From assembly GCA_012932295.1 (NCBI GenBank), contig JAAONU010000001.1:58749693-58813692 (forward strand): DNA of 64,000 bases, read 5' to 3'. A program made the translations under genes and the position numbers. The notes beneath the pieces are model-generated. The model saw nothing but the letters and a program-made list of their open reading frames with translations. It had not been told where the DNA came from and searched no databases. Below are positions 17,563 to 30,026 of the stretch, one piece after another (position 1 is the first letter of the stretch; the number at the start of each line of letters is the position of its first letter). Origin of the DNA: Cyclina sinensis. Lineage: Eukaryota; Mollusca; Bivalvia; Venerida; Veneridae.

Positions 17563-19085
17563 AACAAGATCGCTCACCTGGGTATGACTGCATTTAACAA
17601 AGTTGCTATGGACCTGGTTAATTGACCCTAGATGACCCATATTCGAACCTGACCTAGAAATTATTGAAACAATCTTTGACAAATTTCAAGGTTAGTTGTA
17701 CTGAAAATGTTACCTCTTGAGTGTTAACAAGGTTTTTCCATAGTTGGGCTCTATGACCTAGTTTTTTTTACCTAGATGTCCCATATTCGAACTTGAGCTA
17801 GAAATTATCGAAACAATCTGACAAGTTACCAGGATATTTCGACTGAAAAAGTAGCCTGTAGAGTGTTAACAAGGTTTTTCGATATTTAGGCTCTGTGACC
17901 TAGTTTTTGACCCCAGATAACCCATATCCAAACTTGAGCTATAAATCATCAAAACAACCTTTCTGACAAATATCAAGGACATTTGGACTGAAAATGTAGC
18001 CTCTAGAGTGTTTACAAAGTTTTTCGATATTTGGGCTCTGTGACCTAGTTTTCGACTCCAGATGACCCATATTCAAACTTGAGCTAGAAACCATAGAATT
18101 AAGTTTTCTGACAATTTTCCAGGTTATTTGGAATTAAGATGTTACCTCTAGGGTGTTAACAAGTTTTTTTTCCATATTTGCGCTCTGTGACCTAGTTTGT
18201 GAACCCAGATGACCCATATTCAAATTTGATCTAGAAATCCTTAAGGCAAGCTTTCTGACAAATTTCCAGATTATTTGGGTTAAAAATGTAACCTCTAGAG
18301 TGTTAACAAGATTTTTCTATTTTTGGGCTCTGTGACCTAGTTTTTGAACCCAAATGACCCATATTCGAACTTTAGCTTTAAATCATAGAAGCAACATTCC
18401 TAACAAATTTCCAGATTATTTGGTCTAAAAATGTTACCTCTAGAGTGTTAACAAGGTTTTTTAATATTAAGGCTCTGTGACCCCAGATGACCCATATTTG
18501 AACTTGACCTAGAAATCGTCAAAGCAACCTTTCTGACAAATTTCCAGGTTATTTGAGCTGAAAATGTAACCTCTAGAGTGTTAACAAGATTTTTCTATTT
18601 TTGGGCTCTGTGACCTAGTTTTTGAACCCAGATGACCCATATTTGAACTTGAGCTAGAAATCATAGAAGCAACATTCCTGACAAATTTCCAGATTATTTG
18701 GGCTGAAAATGTAACCTCTAGAGTGTTAACAAGATTTTTCTATTTTTGGGTTCTGTGACCTAGTTTTTGAACCCAGATGACCCGTATTTGAACTTGAGCT
18801 ACAAATCATTGATAGAACCTTTCTGACACATTTCCAGGATATTTGGACTGAAAAAGTAGCCTCTAGAGTGTTAACAAGGTTTTTCTATATTTGGGCTCTG
18901 TGACCTAGTTTTCCAACCCTGATAACCCGTGTTTGAACTCGTCCGAGATATTAATGAGACAAACATCCTGACCAAGTTTCATGACAATTGAGGCAAAAAT
19001 GTGACCACTAGAGTGTTAACAAACTAATTGTGGAAGGTGATCGGAAATGCTCACTCTGTCACTACGTGACAGGTGAGCTAAAAAT
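17563..19085 (+). mobile_element. CTCACCTG-type hairpin element with ~145-bp tandem units
   Basis: Begins AACAAGATCGCTCACCTG and ends with stem CTGTCAC / TAC / GTGACAG (19056-19072), then GTGAGCTAAAA, whose GGTGAGC complements the 5' GCTCACC. In between are about nine units of ~145 bp, each with GACCTAGTTTTTGA, GATGACCCATATT and CTCTAGAGTGTTAACAAG. The usual 5' stem-loop is missing here, unlike in the sister copy at 19361-20266. Confidence 0.8.
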
Positions 19086-19360
19086 CAGTTATCTTGAGGT
19101 TATCATTAAAAAGATATTTAAGAAATAAAAAGTGATCCTTATCAAATTTTGAGTAGTGTATGTTGAGTTACCCTTCTAATTCAGCTCGGCAGTTGTGACT
19201 GCATGCTTCATACAGGCCTGAAAAAGGCCTTAAATTTGGGCATTGGCTTTAAAAAGACAATGAATTGAACTTGGCCTTTGAAATTCCTTGAAAATAGCAT
19301 GGATAGTTGTCAGGGGCCCTTAAATTATACAGCTGTTGCTTAAAATGGAAAAATGACAGA

Positions 19361-20266
19361 TTTTTAGCTCACCTGAGCTGGCTCATTATAAGCTATTAGG
19401 ATTGATCAATGTCTGTCGTCCGTCCACACTTAGTTTGTTAACACAAGTGGTCATTTTTGCCTCAATTGTCATGAAACTTAGTCGGGATGTTTGGCCCAGT
19501 GATTACTCGGACGAGTTCAAACATTGGTTATCTTGGATGAAAAACTAGGTCACAAAGCCCAAAATAGAAAAACCTTGTTAACAATCTAATGACTACATTT
19601 TCAGTACAAATAACCTAGAAATTTGTCAGAAAGGTTATTTCGATAATTTCCAGCTCAAGTTTGAACATGGGTCATCTTGGGTCAAAAACTAGGTCACAGA
19701 GCCCAAAAATAGAAAAACCTTGTTAACACTGGAGGCTATTTTTTCAGTTCAGATATCCTGGAATTTTGTCAGAAAGGTTATTTCGATAATTTCCAGCTCA
19801 AGTTTGAACATGGGTCATCTTGGGTCAAAAACTAGGTCACAGAGCCCAAAAATAGAAAAACCTTGTTAACGCTCTAGAGGCTACTTTTTCAGTCCAAATA
19901 TCCTGGAAAGTTGTCAGAAAGGTTGTTTCAATGATATCTAGAACTGATTCTAATATGGATCATCTTGGGTCAAAAACTAGGTCACAGAGCCCAAATATGA
20001 ACATACATGAATATAATAGACATTTGTAGTTGGCTGCATGTATGTGTGTTTTTATATAATTGTTATATGGGTGCAACGGAAATATCAGTAGATTGCTACA
20101 TAGGTTTTATCCCATACCAATCTGGAAGTTTGTCAGAAAAGTTGTTTTGGTAATTTCTAGGTCAGTTTCGAATATGGGTCATCTGGGGTCAATCAAGTCC
20201 ATAATAATTATTTTAAAAGCAGTCATACTCAGGTGAGCGATCAAGGGCCATCATGGCCCTCTTGTT
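19361..20266 (-). mobile_element. Same family, inverted copy
   Basis: On the minus strand it starts AACAAG at 20266 with the 5' stem AGGGCCAT/ATGGCCCT, then GATCGCTCACCTGAG, and ends GAGC-CA-GCTC, AGGTGAGCTAAAAA at 19361. It has fewer units than the plus-strand copy. Segment ~19980-20130 is unrelated and may be a small insertion. With 17563-19085 it forms a large inverted repeat. Confidence 0.8.
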
Positions 20267-20369
20267 TTTACAAAAACATCTAGTTTCTGTAGAAATCATT
20301 ATCCTTTGTCATATTGGGAGGTCTAACCTTCTCTCTTCACACTTCTTTTCCACTCCAATATTCTACTGC

Positions 20370-20405
20370 AGCAGGGGATATAGCTGTCCTTCAGACTGCC
20401 TTGTT
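20370..20405 (-). mobile_element. Isolated 5' terminus of a hairpin element
   Basis: On the minus strand: AACAAG, stem GCAGTC/GACAGC around TGAAG, then TATATCCCCTGC, matching the common 5' architecture. No complete body follows leftwards. Confidence 0.55.
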
Positions 20406-20499
20406 AACTGATAAATGAAGACTACAGCCTGTAGTACAGGGAAAAGTACAAAAATCTCTTGATGACCTTGACTCCAATGAATGACAGATTCATGCAAGG

Positions 20500-22040
20500 T
20501 GCCTATAATAATTATACTAAATATCTAAATTATCTGTCAATAAATGAAGCTTCTATGATGAAAAGTGTATTTTAGTCAAGGGCAGGGCCAAATTTCGACC
20601 CCAGGGCAAAGATTTTAACAAATTTGGTAGAGATCTTCTAGGTCCTTTTATGAAACAAATGACTAGTCATAAGTGTTACTTACCAGACTTTTAAATTCTT
20701 CCTAATGTCTTTAAAAAAATTAAGTGACCCCTAGTGTGGGGTCAGTTTTGACCCGAGGAGCATAATTTGAACAATGTTGGTAGAGGACCTCTAGATAATG
20801 CTCCATACAAAATAAGCCCTAGGACTTAGAAGATTTTTTAGTTTTCCTATATAAGCCTTTCTTAAATTGAGTGACCCCCAGGGTAGAGCCATTAATGACC
20901 CCAGGGGCATGATTGAAAGAATCTTTGTAGAGGAGCTCTAGGTGAGCCTGTTTGCCAAATATAAAACCCTAAGACGTAGAAGTTTCAGGCAAGATTTTCA
21001 TGTTTTCCTCATATTAGCCTATGTAGATCATGTTGCAACTGGGGTGTGGCCAGTTAAGACCCTAGGGCCATGATTTGCAAGAACTTTGTAGAGGTGTAAT
21101 AGAAAATGCAACATACCAGATATCTTAGCCTTAGGTGATGTGGTTTCAGAGAAAAAGATTTTTGAAAGTTTTCCCATGTAAGCTTATGTAAACTAATGTT
21201 GCAGCTTGGGCATGGCCAATTTAATAGAACCTAGGGCCATGATTTGAACAAACTTGGTAGAGGTCCAGTAGGCTATGCTACATATCACAAGGCAGTCTGA
21301 AGGACAGCTAAATCGTCTTGACCTTTAAACAACCATGACCTTGATGTTGTGCCATGCATATTTATTTTTATATATTTATAAGCACATATATAGTCTCATG
21401 ATAGGAATTATTTGTGCCAAGTTAGTTAAAATCTTCCATAAAGTCAAAAAGTTGTGGAGAACATTTAACCTTGACCTTGGAGGTAGCACTCTGGATGTTG
21501 GGTTCTGCACATCGTGTCATAGTGGTAATCATTTGTGCAAAGTAATTAAAAAACTTTTCGTAAGCCAAGTTAGTAATGGAGCGGACGGACTGAGGCCATT
21601 CCTATGATCCCCTCCCCGCTTTGCGGAAGGGGATTAGAAATTCATAGCCTGTGGCCTTGTGGTTTCAGAGATTTTCAAAGTTTTCTCTATATAACCCTAT
21701 ATTTGAAATCATGTGGCCCCTTCAGTGGCGCCGATTTTGAACCTTGGGTCATGGTTTGAACAACCTTTACAGGTTGAGTACCACAGATGATGCTACATAA
21801 CAAATATCTCAGCACAAGACCTTGTGGTTTCATAGATTATTAAGTTTTTCTTTTTAAATCTCTTTAGCACCTATGGCCCAGATCTTCAATGGACTGGGAC
21901 CATTTGAACAATTTTGACAGAGCTTCATGCAACGAACATTCCAGGCAAGTTTTATCAAATCTGGCCTCCTGTTTTCAGAGATGTCATTTGAAAGAGTTGT
22001 GGATGACAATCACCGATCCTAGAAGCTCACAAGCACTGTG
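20500..22040 (+). mobile_element. Tandem 'gaccccagggccatgatttgaac' repeat block with embedded element 21286-21640
   Basis: Units of ~150-160 bp carry GTGACCCCCAGG, CCATGATTTGAACAA, GGTAGAGGT and AGATTTTT motifs, the same unit as at 37560-38280 and 44080-45100. At 21286-21310 a 5' terminus (ACAAGGCAGTC/GGACAGC) starts a short element that ends CCCCTCCCCGC / TTT / GCGGAAGGGG, ATTAGAAA at 21640. Flanking units resume at 21641-22030, so the short element is nested. No gene is present. Confidence 0.6.
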
Positions 22041-22194
22041 AAAAATGTATTTAGTAGGTTTAGAAAGGCAGATGGATCATCAGTTAATCAATTTTTTTAT
22101 CAGAACATTGCAACTTCATCAATGGAATTTTGTCTATGGCTGATATGTCATGTTGAGTGTTAAAGCTGATCTGAACTATTTCACCTCCCATAAT

Positions 22195-23350
22195 AACAAG
22201 AGCTGTCGTAGGACAGCGCGCTCGACTATTCTCAGTACTTGGCTATAAAGATTATAAAACCTTATAAACTCAAAATTCACAAAATTCTTGAAAAAGTTAC
22301 CTCCTCTTGTGACAGTCTAAAACCATGATGATAAAAAAATGTTTTAAGTTAGTCTGCAAGGGAAAGGTGACTAGTGCTACCTTGCCAAAAACTTTAACCA
22401 AATTTCCAAGTCAAAAAGAGGCCATAATTCACACATAATGCTGGACACAGTAACCCTCTTGTGAGCAGACTAAGCTCTTGATGTTAAACAAGTATTGTGA
22501 GTCAGGGCTATATCTGCAAGGGAAAGGTGACTAGTGCTACCTTGCCGAAAAACTTTAACCCAATTTCTAAGTCCAAAAGGGGCCATAATTCACACAAAAT
22601 ACTGGACACAGTTACCTCCTCTTGTGATTAGACTAAGATCTTGAGGGTTAACAAGTATTGTATGTTTCAGGTCTATATTTGCAAGGGGAAGGTGACTAGT
22701 GCTACCTTGCCAAAAAATTTAACCAAATTTCAAAGTCAAAAAGAGGCCATAATTCACACATAATGCTGGACACAGTAACCCTCTTGTGAGCAGACTAAAC
22801 TCTTGATTGTTTACAAGTATTGTGGGTTTCAGGGCTATATCTGCAAGGGAAAGGTGACAAGTGCTACCTTGCCAAAAACCTTTAACCTAATTTTTAAGTC
22901 CAAAAGGTGTCATAATTCACAGAAAAAGCTGGCCACAGTTACCTCCTCTTGTGATTAGACTAAGATCTTGATGGTTAACAAGTATTGTATGTTTCAGGTC
23001 TATATCTGCAAGGGAAAGGTGACTAGTACTACCTTGCTGAAAAACTAACCAAATTTCTAACTTGAAAAAGGGCCATAATTCACACAAAATGCTTGACACA
23101 GTTACCTCCTCTTGTAAGCAGAGTAAGCTCTTGATGCTAAACAAGTATTGTAAGTTTCAGGGCTATATCTGCAGGAGAAAGGTGAGTAGTGCTACCTTAC
23201 TGAAAAACTTTAACTGGATTTCTTAGTTGAAGTGGCCATAATTTACACAAAATGCTTGACACAGTTACCTCCTCTTGTAAGCAGAGTAAGCTCTTGATGG
23301 TAAACAAGTATTGTAAGTTTCAGGGATATATCTGCAAGGGTTAGGTGAAT
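22195..23350 (+). mobile_element. Hairpin element with seven ~163-bp units, 3'-truncated
   Basis: Starts AACAAGA with stem GCTGTC/GACAGC and GCGCTCGAC. Units at about 22353, 22513, 22677, 22842, 23005, 23170 and 23331 carry CTGCAAGGGAAAGGTGACTA, TGCTACCTTGCC and CATAATTCACACA. At ~23350 it passes abruptly into a different family without its own 3' stem-loop. Confidence 0.75.
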
Positions 23351-23927
23351 AATGTTACCTGGTCAAATAAATATAGGTCGGTGGGAAAGCCTTGTCCAAA
23401 GGGGTGGTGTGTTTAAGTATGAAGTGTATCCATATACTAATTTGGAAGTTATGACCAAATATTAGTTTATGGTCAAATGGATATTCAGGGGTCAAGGTCA
23501 AATAATTACAGGTCAGTTGGAAGGTCTTGTTCAAAGGGGTGTTGTGTCCAAGTATAAAGTAAATCCACTTACTAATAAGGAAGTTATGGGCAATGTTGAA
23601 GTTCTTGGACAATTGGATCTTCAAGGTTAAGGTCATTCAAGGGTCAAGGTCAAACAGATATAGGTCAGTGGGAAGGCCTTGTCCAAAGGGGTGTTGTGTC
23701 AAAGTATGAAGTAAATCCACTTACTAATAAAGAAGTTATGGGCAATGTTAAAGTTTTTGGACAATTGGATCTTCAAGGTTAAGGTCATTCAGGTGTCAAG
23801 GTCAAATAAATATAGGTCAGTGGAAAGGTCTTGTCCAAAGGGGTGATGTTTCCAAGTATGAATTAAATCCACTTACTAATAAGAAAGTTAATGCCAATGT
23901 TGAAGTTTTCTAACGGACGGACAGTTA

Positions 23928-26900
23928 AACAAGAGCCACCGCAAGCGGGGGCAATGCTCAACTTTTTTCTATTTCCAAAGGCAAACACATCAGAGGAAGC
24001 ACATTGTGGTGAAAGGATTTCAAATGAAACATCATTTGGAAATATAATATACATAACAAAGTTATGGCCAATTTTAGCAACATTCAGAAATTCGACCTTA
24101 AAGGTCTAGGTCAAGTTCAGTTTAACCTTCTCTGGAGGTATTGTCTAAAAAGTAGTTATGTCCAAGCATGAAGACACTACATCCATAACAACAAAGATAT
24201 AGCCAAGTTAAGTAATGTCAAGGTCATTTAAAGGTCAATGTAATGCTTGAATTGTTTAACACGTTTCTTTTATTCTCAGTGTTTTTTTTTCCCTGTATAG
24301 ATCAAATCCGTCCATAAAACCAGAAGTTTGGCTATTTTAGCAAAATGCAATAATTAGAAATTTGACTGTAAAGGTCATTTAAAGGTTAAGGTCATACTTG
24401 AATAATTTTACATGTAGGTTTTGTCATAAGCCTTGTTTTGTCCAAGTATTAATAAACAAGAGGGCCAATGGCCCTAAAGCATTAACCTGGGTTCCAAGAT
24501 GAAAGACATTTTTATGAATGTAATGATGCATATCACAGAAATGGACCAATGCAATTTCATTGCCATAGCTCCAAAACAAAAAGGAGGTCAGTAGGTCAAA
24601 ATATAGGTCATGCTATGACGTTTTTGAAATCTGAACAAAAACTGTATGCATGGTCCAAATTTCATTGCCATAGCTCCAAAAACAAAAAGTAGGTCAGTAG
24701 GTCAAAAATATAGGTCATGCGATGACATTTTTGAAATCGGAACAAAAAACTGTGCACATGGTCCAAATTTCATTGCTGTAGCTAAAAAACAAAAAAGTAG
24801 GTCAGTAGGAAAAAACTGTATACAAGGTCCAAATTTCATTGCCATAGCTCCAAAAACAAAAAGTAGGTCAGTAGGTCAAAAATATAGGTCATGCAATGAC
24901 ATTTTTGAAATCGAAATAAAAAACTGTGCACACAGTCCAAATTTCATTGCTGTAGCTCAAAACCAGAAAGGTCAGTAGGTCAAAAATATAGTTCATGCGA
25001 TGACATTTTTAAAATCGAAATGAAAAAGTGTTGTTTTGTCTAAGTCTGATCAAATCCAACCATAAATTACATAATTATGGCCAGTTTTAACAAAATTCAA
25101 TGATTTGACCTTGACCGTCAAGGTCATTTAAAGGTCAAGGTCAAACCTGAAATAATCATTATGTCGGATTTTTCACAACTGTTGTTTAGTCCAAGTTTGA
25201 ACAATAGCCACCGCAAGCGGGGGCCATGCTCGACTTTTTCCTATTTCCAAAGGTAAACACATCAGAGGAAGCACATTGTGGTGAAAGGATTTCAAATGAA
25301 ACATCATTTGGAAATATAATTATACATAACAAAGTTATGGCTAATTTTAGCAACATTCAGAAATTTGACCTTAAAGGTCAAGGTCAAGTTCAGTTTAACC
25401 TTCTCTGTAGGTATTGTCTAAAAGGTAGTTATCTCCAAGCATGAAGACACTACATCCATTAACAACAAAGATACAGCCAAGTTAAGTAATGCCAATGTCA
25501 TTTAAAGGTCAAGGTGATGCTTGAATTGTTTAACACATTTCTTTTATTCTCAGTGTTGTTTTGTCCCTGTATAGATTAAATCCGTCCATAAATAACAAAA
25601 GTTTGGCTATTTTAGCAAAATGCAATAATTCGAACTTGACTGTAAAGGTCATTTAAAGGTTGAGGTCACCTTTGAATAATTTAACAAGTAGGTTTTGTCA
25701 TGAGCAATGTTTTGTCCAAGTATTAATAAAAAAGAACTAAATATGATGTAATGGCCAATATTAACAAAATCCAATAATTTGACCTTGATGGTCAAGGTCA
25801 CAGTTGAATGACCTAATGTGTCAGTTTTGTCATAAGTGTTGTTTTGTCCCATTATAAATCAAATCAAACCATAAATAACAAAAATTTGGCTATTTTAAGC
25901 AAGTTTATTAAATTGACCTTAAATGTCAAGGTTATCTAAATGTCAAGGTCATATTTATAATAAATTAAAATGTCGGTTTTGTTGTTTTATCAAAGTATAA
26001 ATCAAATCCATAAATAAACAACAGTAAGGACAATTTAAGCAAAATACAATAATGGGACCTTGACTGTCAAGGCATTTTAGGGTAAAGGTCATACCTGGAT
26101 TATTCAACATGTAAGTTTTGTCAAAAGTGTTGTTTTGTCCAAGTATGGATCAAGTCTAACCATAAATTACACAGTTATGACAAATCTTAGCAAAATTCAA
26201 TAATTTGATCTTGCTAGTCAAGGTCATTTTTAGGTCAAGGTCAAACTTAAATCGAAATGTCGGTCAAAAGTATTGTTTTGTCCAAGTATAAATCAAATCC
26301 ATCAATAAATGACAAAGTTATGACAATTTAAGCAAAAATTCAAACATCTGACCTTGACGGTCAAGGTCATGGTCACACTTGAGTTATTCAACATGTCGGT
26401 TTTGTCACAAAGGTTGTTTTGTCAAAGTATGAATCAATTCCAACAATAAATGACAAAGTTATGGCAAATTGTAGCAAAATTCAATAATTTGACCTTGACT
26501 GTCAAGGTCATTTAAAGGTCAAGGTCAAACTTGAAATAAACATAATGTCGGATTTGTCATAAGTGTTGTTTAATCCAAATTCGAATCAAATCTATAAATA
26601 AATGAGAAAGTTATGACAATTTAAGCAAAATTCAATCATCTGACCTTGATGGTCAAGGTCATTTTAAGGTTATGGTCATATCTGAATTATTCAACATGTG
26701 GGTTTTGTCATAAGTGTTGTTTTGTCCAAGTATAAATCAAATCCAACCATAAATACTAAAGTTATGGACAATTTTAGCAAAATTTAATAATTTTACCTTG
26801 AAGGTGAATGTCATTTATGAGTCAAGGTCATATCTGAAAGAGTCAAAATTTCGGATTTGTCATTAGTGGTGTTTTGTCCAAGTATGAATCGAATCCACAA

Positions 26901-27920
26901 AGAAATGAAAAAGGTATGACAATTTAAGCAAAATTCAATCATCTGACCTTGACAGTCAAGGTCATTTTTAGGTTATGGTCATACCTACGTTATTCAATAT
27001 GTGGGTTTTGTCATAATTGTTTTGTCCAAGTATGAATCAAAACCAACCATAAACAACAAAGTTATGACAATTTAAGCAAAATTTAATTATTTGACCTTGA
27101 CGGTCATGGTAATTTTGAGGTTAAGGTCAAACTTGAATAATTTATCTAGTCGGCTTTGTCATAAGTGTTGTTTTGAAGAGGTCTGATTCAAATCCAACCA
27201 TAAATAACAAAATTATGGCCAGTTTTAACAAAATTCAATGATTTGACCTTGACTGTCAAGGTCATTTAAAGGTCAAGGTCAAACTTGAAATGATCATAAT
27301 GTCGGATTTGTCATAAGTGTTGTTTAGTCCAAATATGAATCAAATCTATAGATAAATGAGAACGTTATGACAATTTAAGCAAAATTCAATCATCTGACCT
27401 TGACGGTCAAGGTCATTTTAAGGTCATGGTCATATCTGAGTTATGCAACATGTCGTTTTTTTCATAAGTGTTGTTTTGTCTAAGTATAAATCAAATCCAA
27501 CTATAAATACTAAAGTTATGGACAATTCAAGCAAAATTAAATAATTTGACCTTGAAGGTGAAGGTCATTTATGAGTCAAGGTCAAGTTGAGTCTGGTTCA
27601 CTTGAAGATCTTGTCCAAAGGGTTGTTGTGTCCAAGTATAAAGACAATCCACCTATTAATAATTAAGTTATTGGCAGTTTTAGCAAAATTCAATAATTTG
27701 ACCTTGAAGGTGAAGGTCATTTAAGAGTCAAGGTCAAGTTTAGTCTGGTCATCTTGAAGGTCTTGTCCAAAGTGTTGTTGTGTCCAAGTATGAAGATAAT
27801 CCATCAAGGAATAAAAAATTTATGATCAATGTTAAAGTTTTCGGACGGGAACGGCAACGGCAACAACACCATGACTATGACAATAACTCCATTTTTTTTT
27901 TCAAAAAAAGTCGAGCTAAA
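23928..27920 (+). mobile_element. GCTCGAC-type hairpin element, internally nested, with a long ~150-bp tandem core
   Basis: Starts AACAAGAG, stem CCACCGC/GCGGGGG, GCAATGCTCAACTTTTT, and ends TTTTTTTTC AAAAAAAGTCGAGCTAAAA, so GCTCRACTTTTT and AAAAAGTCGAGC are inverted termini. A second 5' end of the same family lies at 25200 (CCACCGC/GCGGGGG, GCTCGACTTTTT), indicating a nested or duplicated copy. The core 25700-27800 is about 14 units of ~150 bp with TGACCTTGAC/GTCAAGGTCA palindromes, CATTTAAAGGTCAAGGTCA and GTGTTGTTTTGTCCAAGTAT. Confidence 0.75.
24455..25020 (+). mobile_element. GGGCCAATGGCCC-type hairpin element, 3'-truncated, nested
   Basis: Starts AACAAG, stem AGGGCC/AAT/GGCCCT, then ACCTGGG, and carries four ~120-bp units with CATGGTCCAAATTTCATTGC, AAAAGTAGGTCAGTAGGTCA. 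It interrupts a host unit that is seen intact at 25714-25750 (GTCCAAGTATTAATAAA). The 3' stem-loop is missing. The same family is complete at 36965-38520. Confidence 0.7.
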
Positions 27921-27953
27921 AACTATATGCCTCCCTTCGGGGGCATAAAAAGA

Positions 27954-28050
27954 ACAGCTGAAAACTTTAGAAGTGGCTGTTGTGTTAAATTGCCTTCAAA
28001 ACAGCTTTAAAACCATAAAGCTTAGACAGGATAATGGACACTATAAACAC
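27954..28050. other. Boundary between repeats and RBBP6 3' end
   Basis: Unique sequence with no feature except the downstream end of the RBBP6 transcription unit. Confidence 0.3.
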
Positions 28051-29239
28051 ATGATGACTTTTTAAGGATTTATTGCAGTCTTTTACCAACATAACTTTAC
28101 AAGCACTTGATTCATCTATACAATAACCAGAAAGACTTCATAGGTGACATGACAAAAATTGCAATGTATCAAGCTTGTATCCAAAACCGGTTTGTTTCTG
28201 CAACTTCCACAGGGAAGTTATATTTCAATTGTTCATATAATACAAAATGTGTATTTTTTTTACATTTTAAAACATTTTTCTGCAAGTCTACAATCGGACA
28301 ACGATTTTCACCACTGTACACTTTTCTCTGTTTAACACTATAACTGTTTAAATACACGTGCACTTTCAATGCAAATTCTCTGATTCTCATACATGAAAAT
28401 TCTTGAGCAACAATTTACTGTACACAAGTACTCTTTTTCGAGGAACTAAAATTAATACTCATAAAACTGTACTTCAGCTGTCAGACTAAAGAACAGACTA
28501 CATACAAAACTAATTTTGTACAATTTCAAATTTACAAATTGTTCTATTATATAAACTTCTTTCAACTGAAACTAATGATTATTGTACAATATTTACAAAT
28601 TTAAAAGTACTAAGAAAAGCTTTTATTAACACCCATATTTATTCATAAGACAAATAATGCCCCTCTATGAATGTATATGAGTGTATATGAAGTACCTAAT
28701 GCCCAGTATATTAGCCACGAGATCTATTATTTACAGACAAGCTTGTTCCAGTATCTGGTAGATTCAAGCTCTGTATTACATAATTTTCTCCTTAATAACT
28801 TAATAATTTGAAGTCATTCTGACTAAGTGTGATAGATAAATAAATAAAAGACTTTCCAGCAGAAAAAAAAATCAATATAGAACAACTCAAGTATGTCACA
28901 CTGCAAAAAGTAGGGGGAATAACACATTATTCTGAACAAATACAATGTTTAAACCATACTCTACTTTGCTGAGTCCTAATGCTACATGTGATGTGTATGT
29001 AGTAGCTTCATGTAATGAACACATAAGCATGTCAAACAGTTATGACTGAGTAATGGTTATCTTACAGCAACACAGTACAATATTCTTATTATGTAACAAT
29101 CGTCTTATGGTCAACCCTTAGTTGCAGAGTGTAACAACAATATATTAACATAAGTTGAACAAAATAAATATTCTTGTATGTACTACAGTAGTATATTGTG
29201 AGAAATCAAAAATGGGTTTTAATTAAGGATGTCAACAAG

Positions 29240-29305
29240 TAACCAGTTAACCAGACACAAGTTAACCAGACACAGATAGTAACCAGTTAACCAGACACAG
29301 ATCAA
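29240..29305. repeat. Short AACCAGTTAACCAGACACA tandem repeat
   Basis: Three to four imperfect copies of GTTAACCAGACACA within the RBBP6 3' UTR. Confidence 0.7.
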
Positions 29306-30026
29306 TGCACTGATAATTTCAGCTGTATTAAACTTGCATGATTAGGGGGTCAACTTGCTATAAGCCCTCACAGTTTGACACATATTTTTTATCAACAACT
29401 TCAAATGAACAACTTACAATGTAGACAATATACTGTTAACATGATAACTACTGCTCAAATTATTTCAGAAATACATGTATATGCACTTGTCACAGGTATC
29501 ATTTCTGTTTTCTTAAATTCTTGCGTAGAAATTGCATGTCTTTGAAACAAAATCTATGCTAGAGCAAAACACAAAACAGAACAGAACTACTTACATCTGG
29601 TTTGAAAAAGAAAATTTCTTTTTTTTTAATTTCCAGTAATTTAAATGCTATTGATAAAAAAAAATGATATGAAATTTAAGGAGTATTTCAACAAAATGAA
29701 CCAGCACTGTTACATAGAAACTTATTTTTTAATATTTGATTACCTCTCTTCAACCTAATACTCCCTATAGATAAATTGCTTGAGTGAATAAATTAATGGA
29801 CCAATTGACCATGTAAGAATGTTTTCAAGTGTTCAAATACTAAATCTGGTATTTGTTGACATTCCATCACAATTATCTAGTGTGGCATATTTCTTGCAGC
29901 CAATATTTTCAATGAAAATTGAATATTCAGTCTCCCATGAAATCTTATTTGCATCTGAAACACTTTAACATCTGTTAACAGGAAAGATTTTCTGAGGGTT
30001 GCTACTTTCTAAGAAAAAACTTTGAT

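Larger units (their letters stand above)
23351..27953 (+). mobile_element. TGCC-type hairpin element split by a 4-kb insertion
   Basis: The left part, 23351-23927, has four ~148-bp units (TTGTCCAAAGGGGTGTTGTG, TCAAGGTCAAATAAATATAG) and ends CGGACGGACAGTTA. The right part, about 27919-27953, is AACTATATGCCTCCC / TTC / GGGGGCATAAAAAG. Joined, they read like the uninterrupted stretch at 17247-17280. The 5' terminus is missing, replaced by the preceding element. Confidence 0.7.

Noticed and set aside
24646..24978. Repetitive plus-strand open frame (HGPNFIAIAPKTKSRSVGQK)
   Set aside because: Translation of ~120-bp tandem units of a non-coding element.
22195..27920. CRISPR-like repeat-spacer array
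   Set aside because: Eukaryotic window; units are ~150-165 bp throughout with no short constant repeat alternating with unique spacers.
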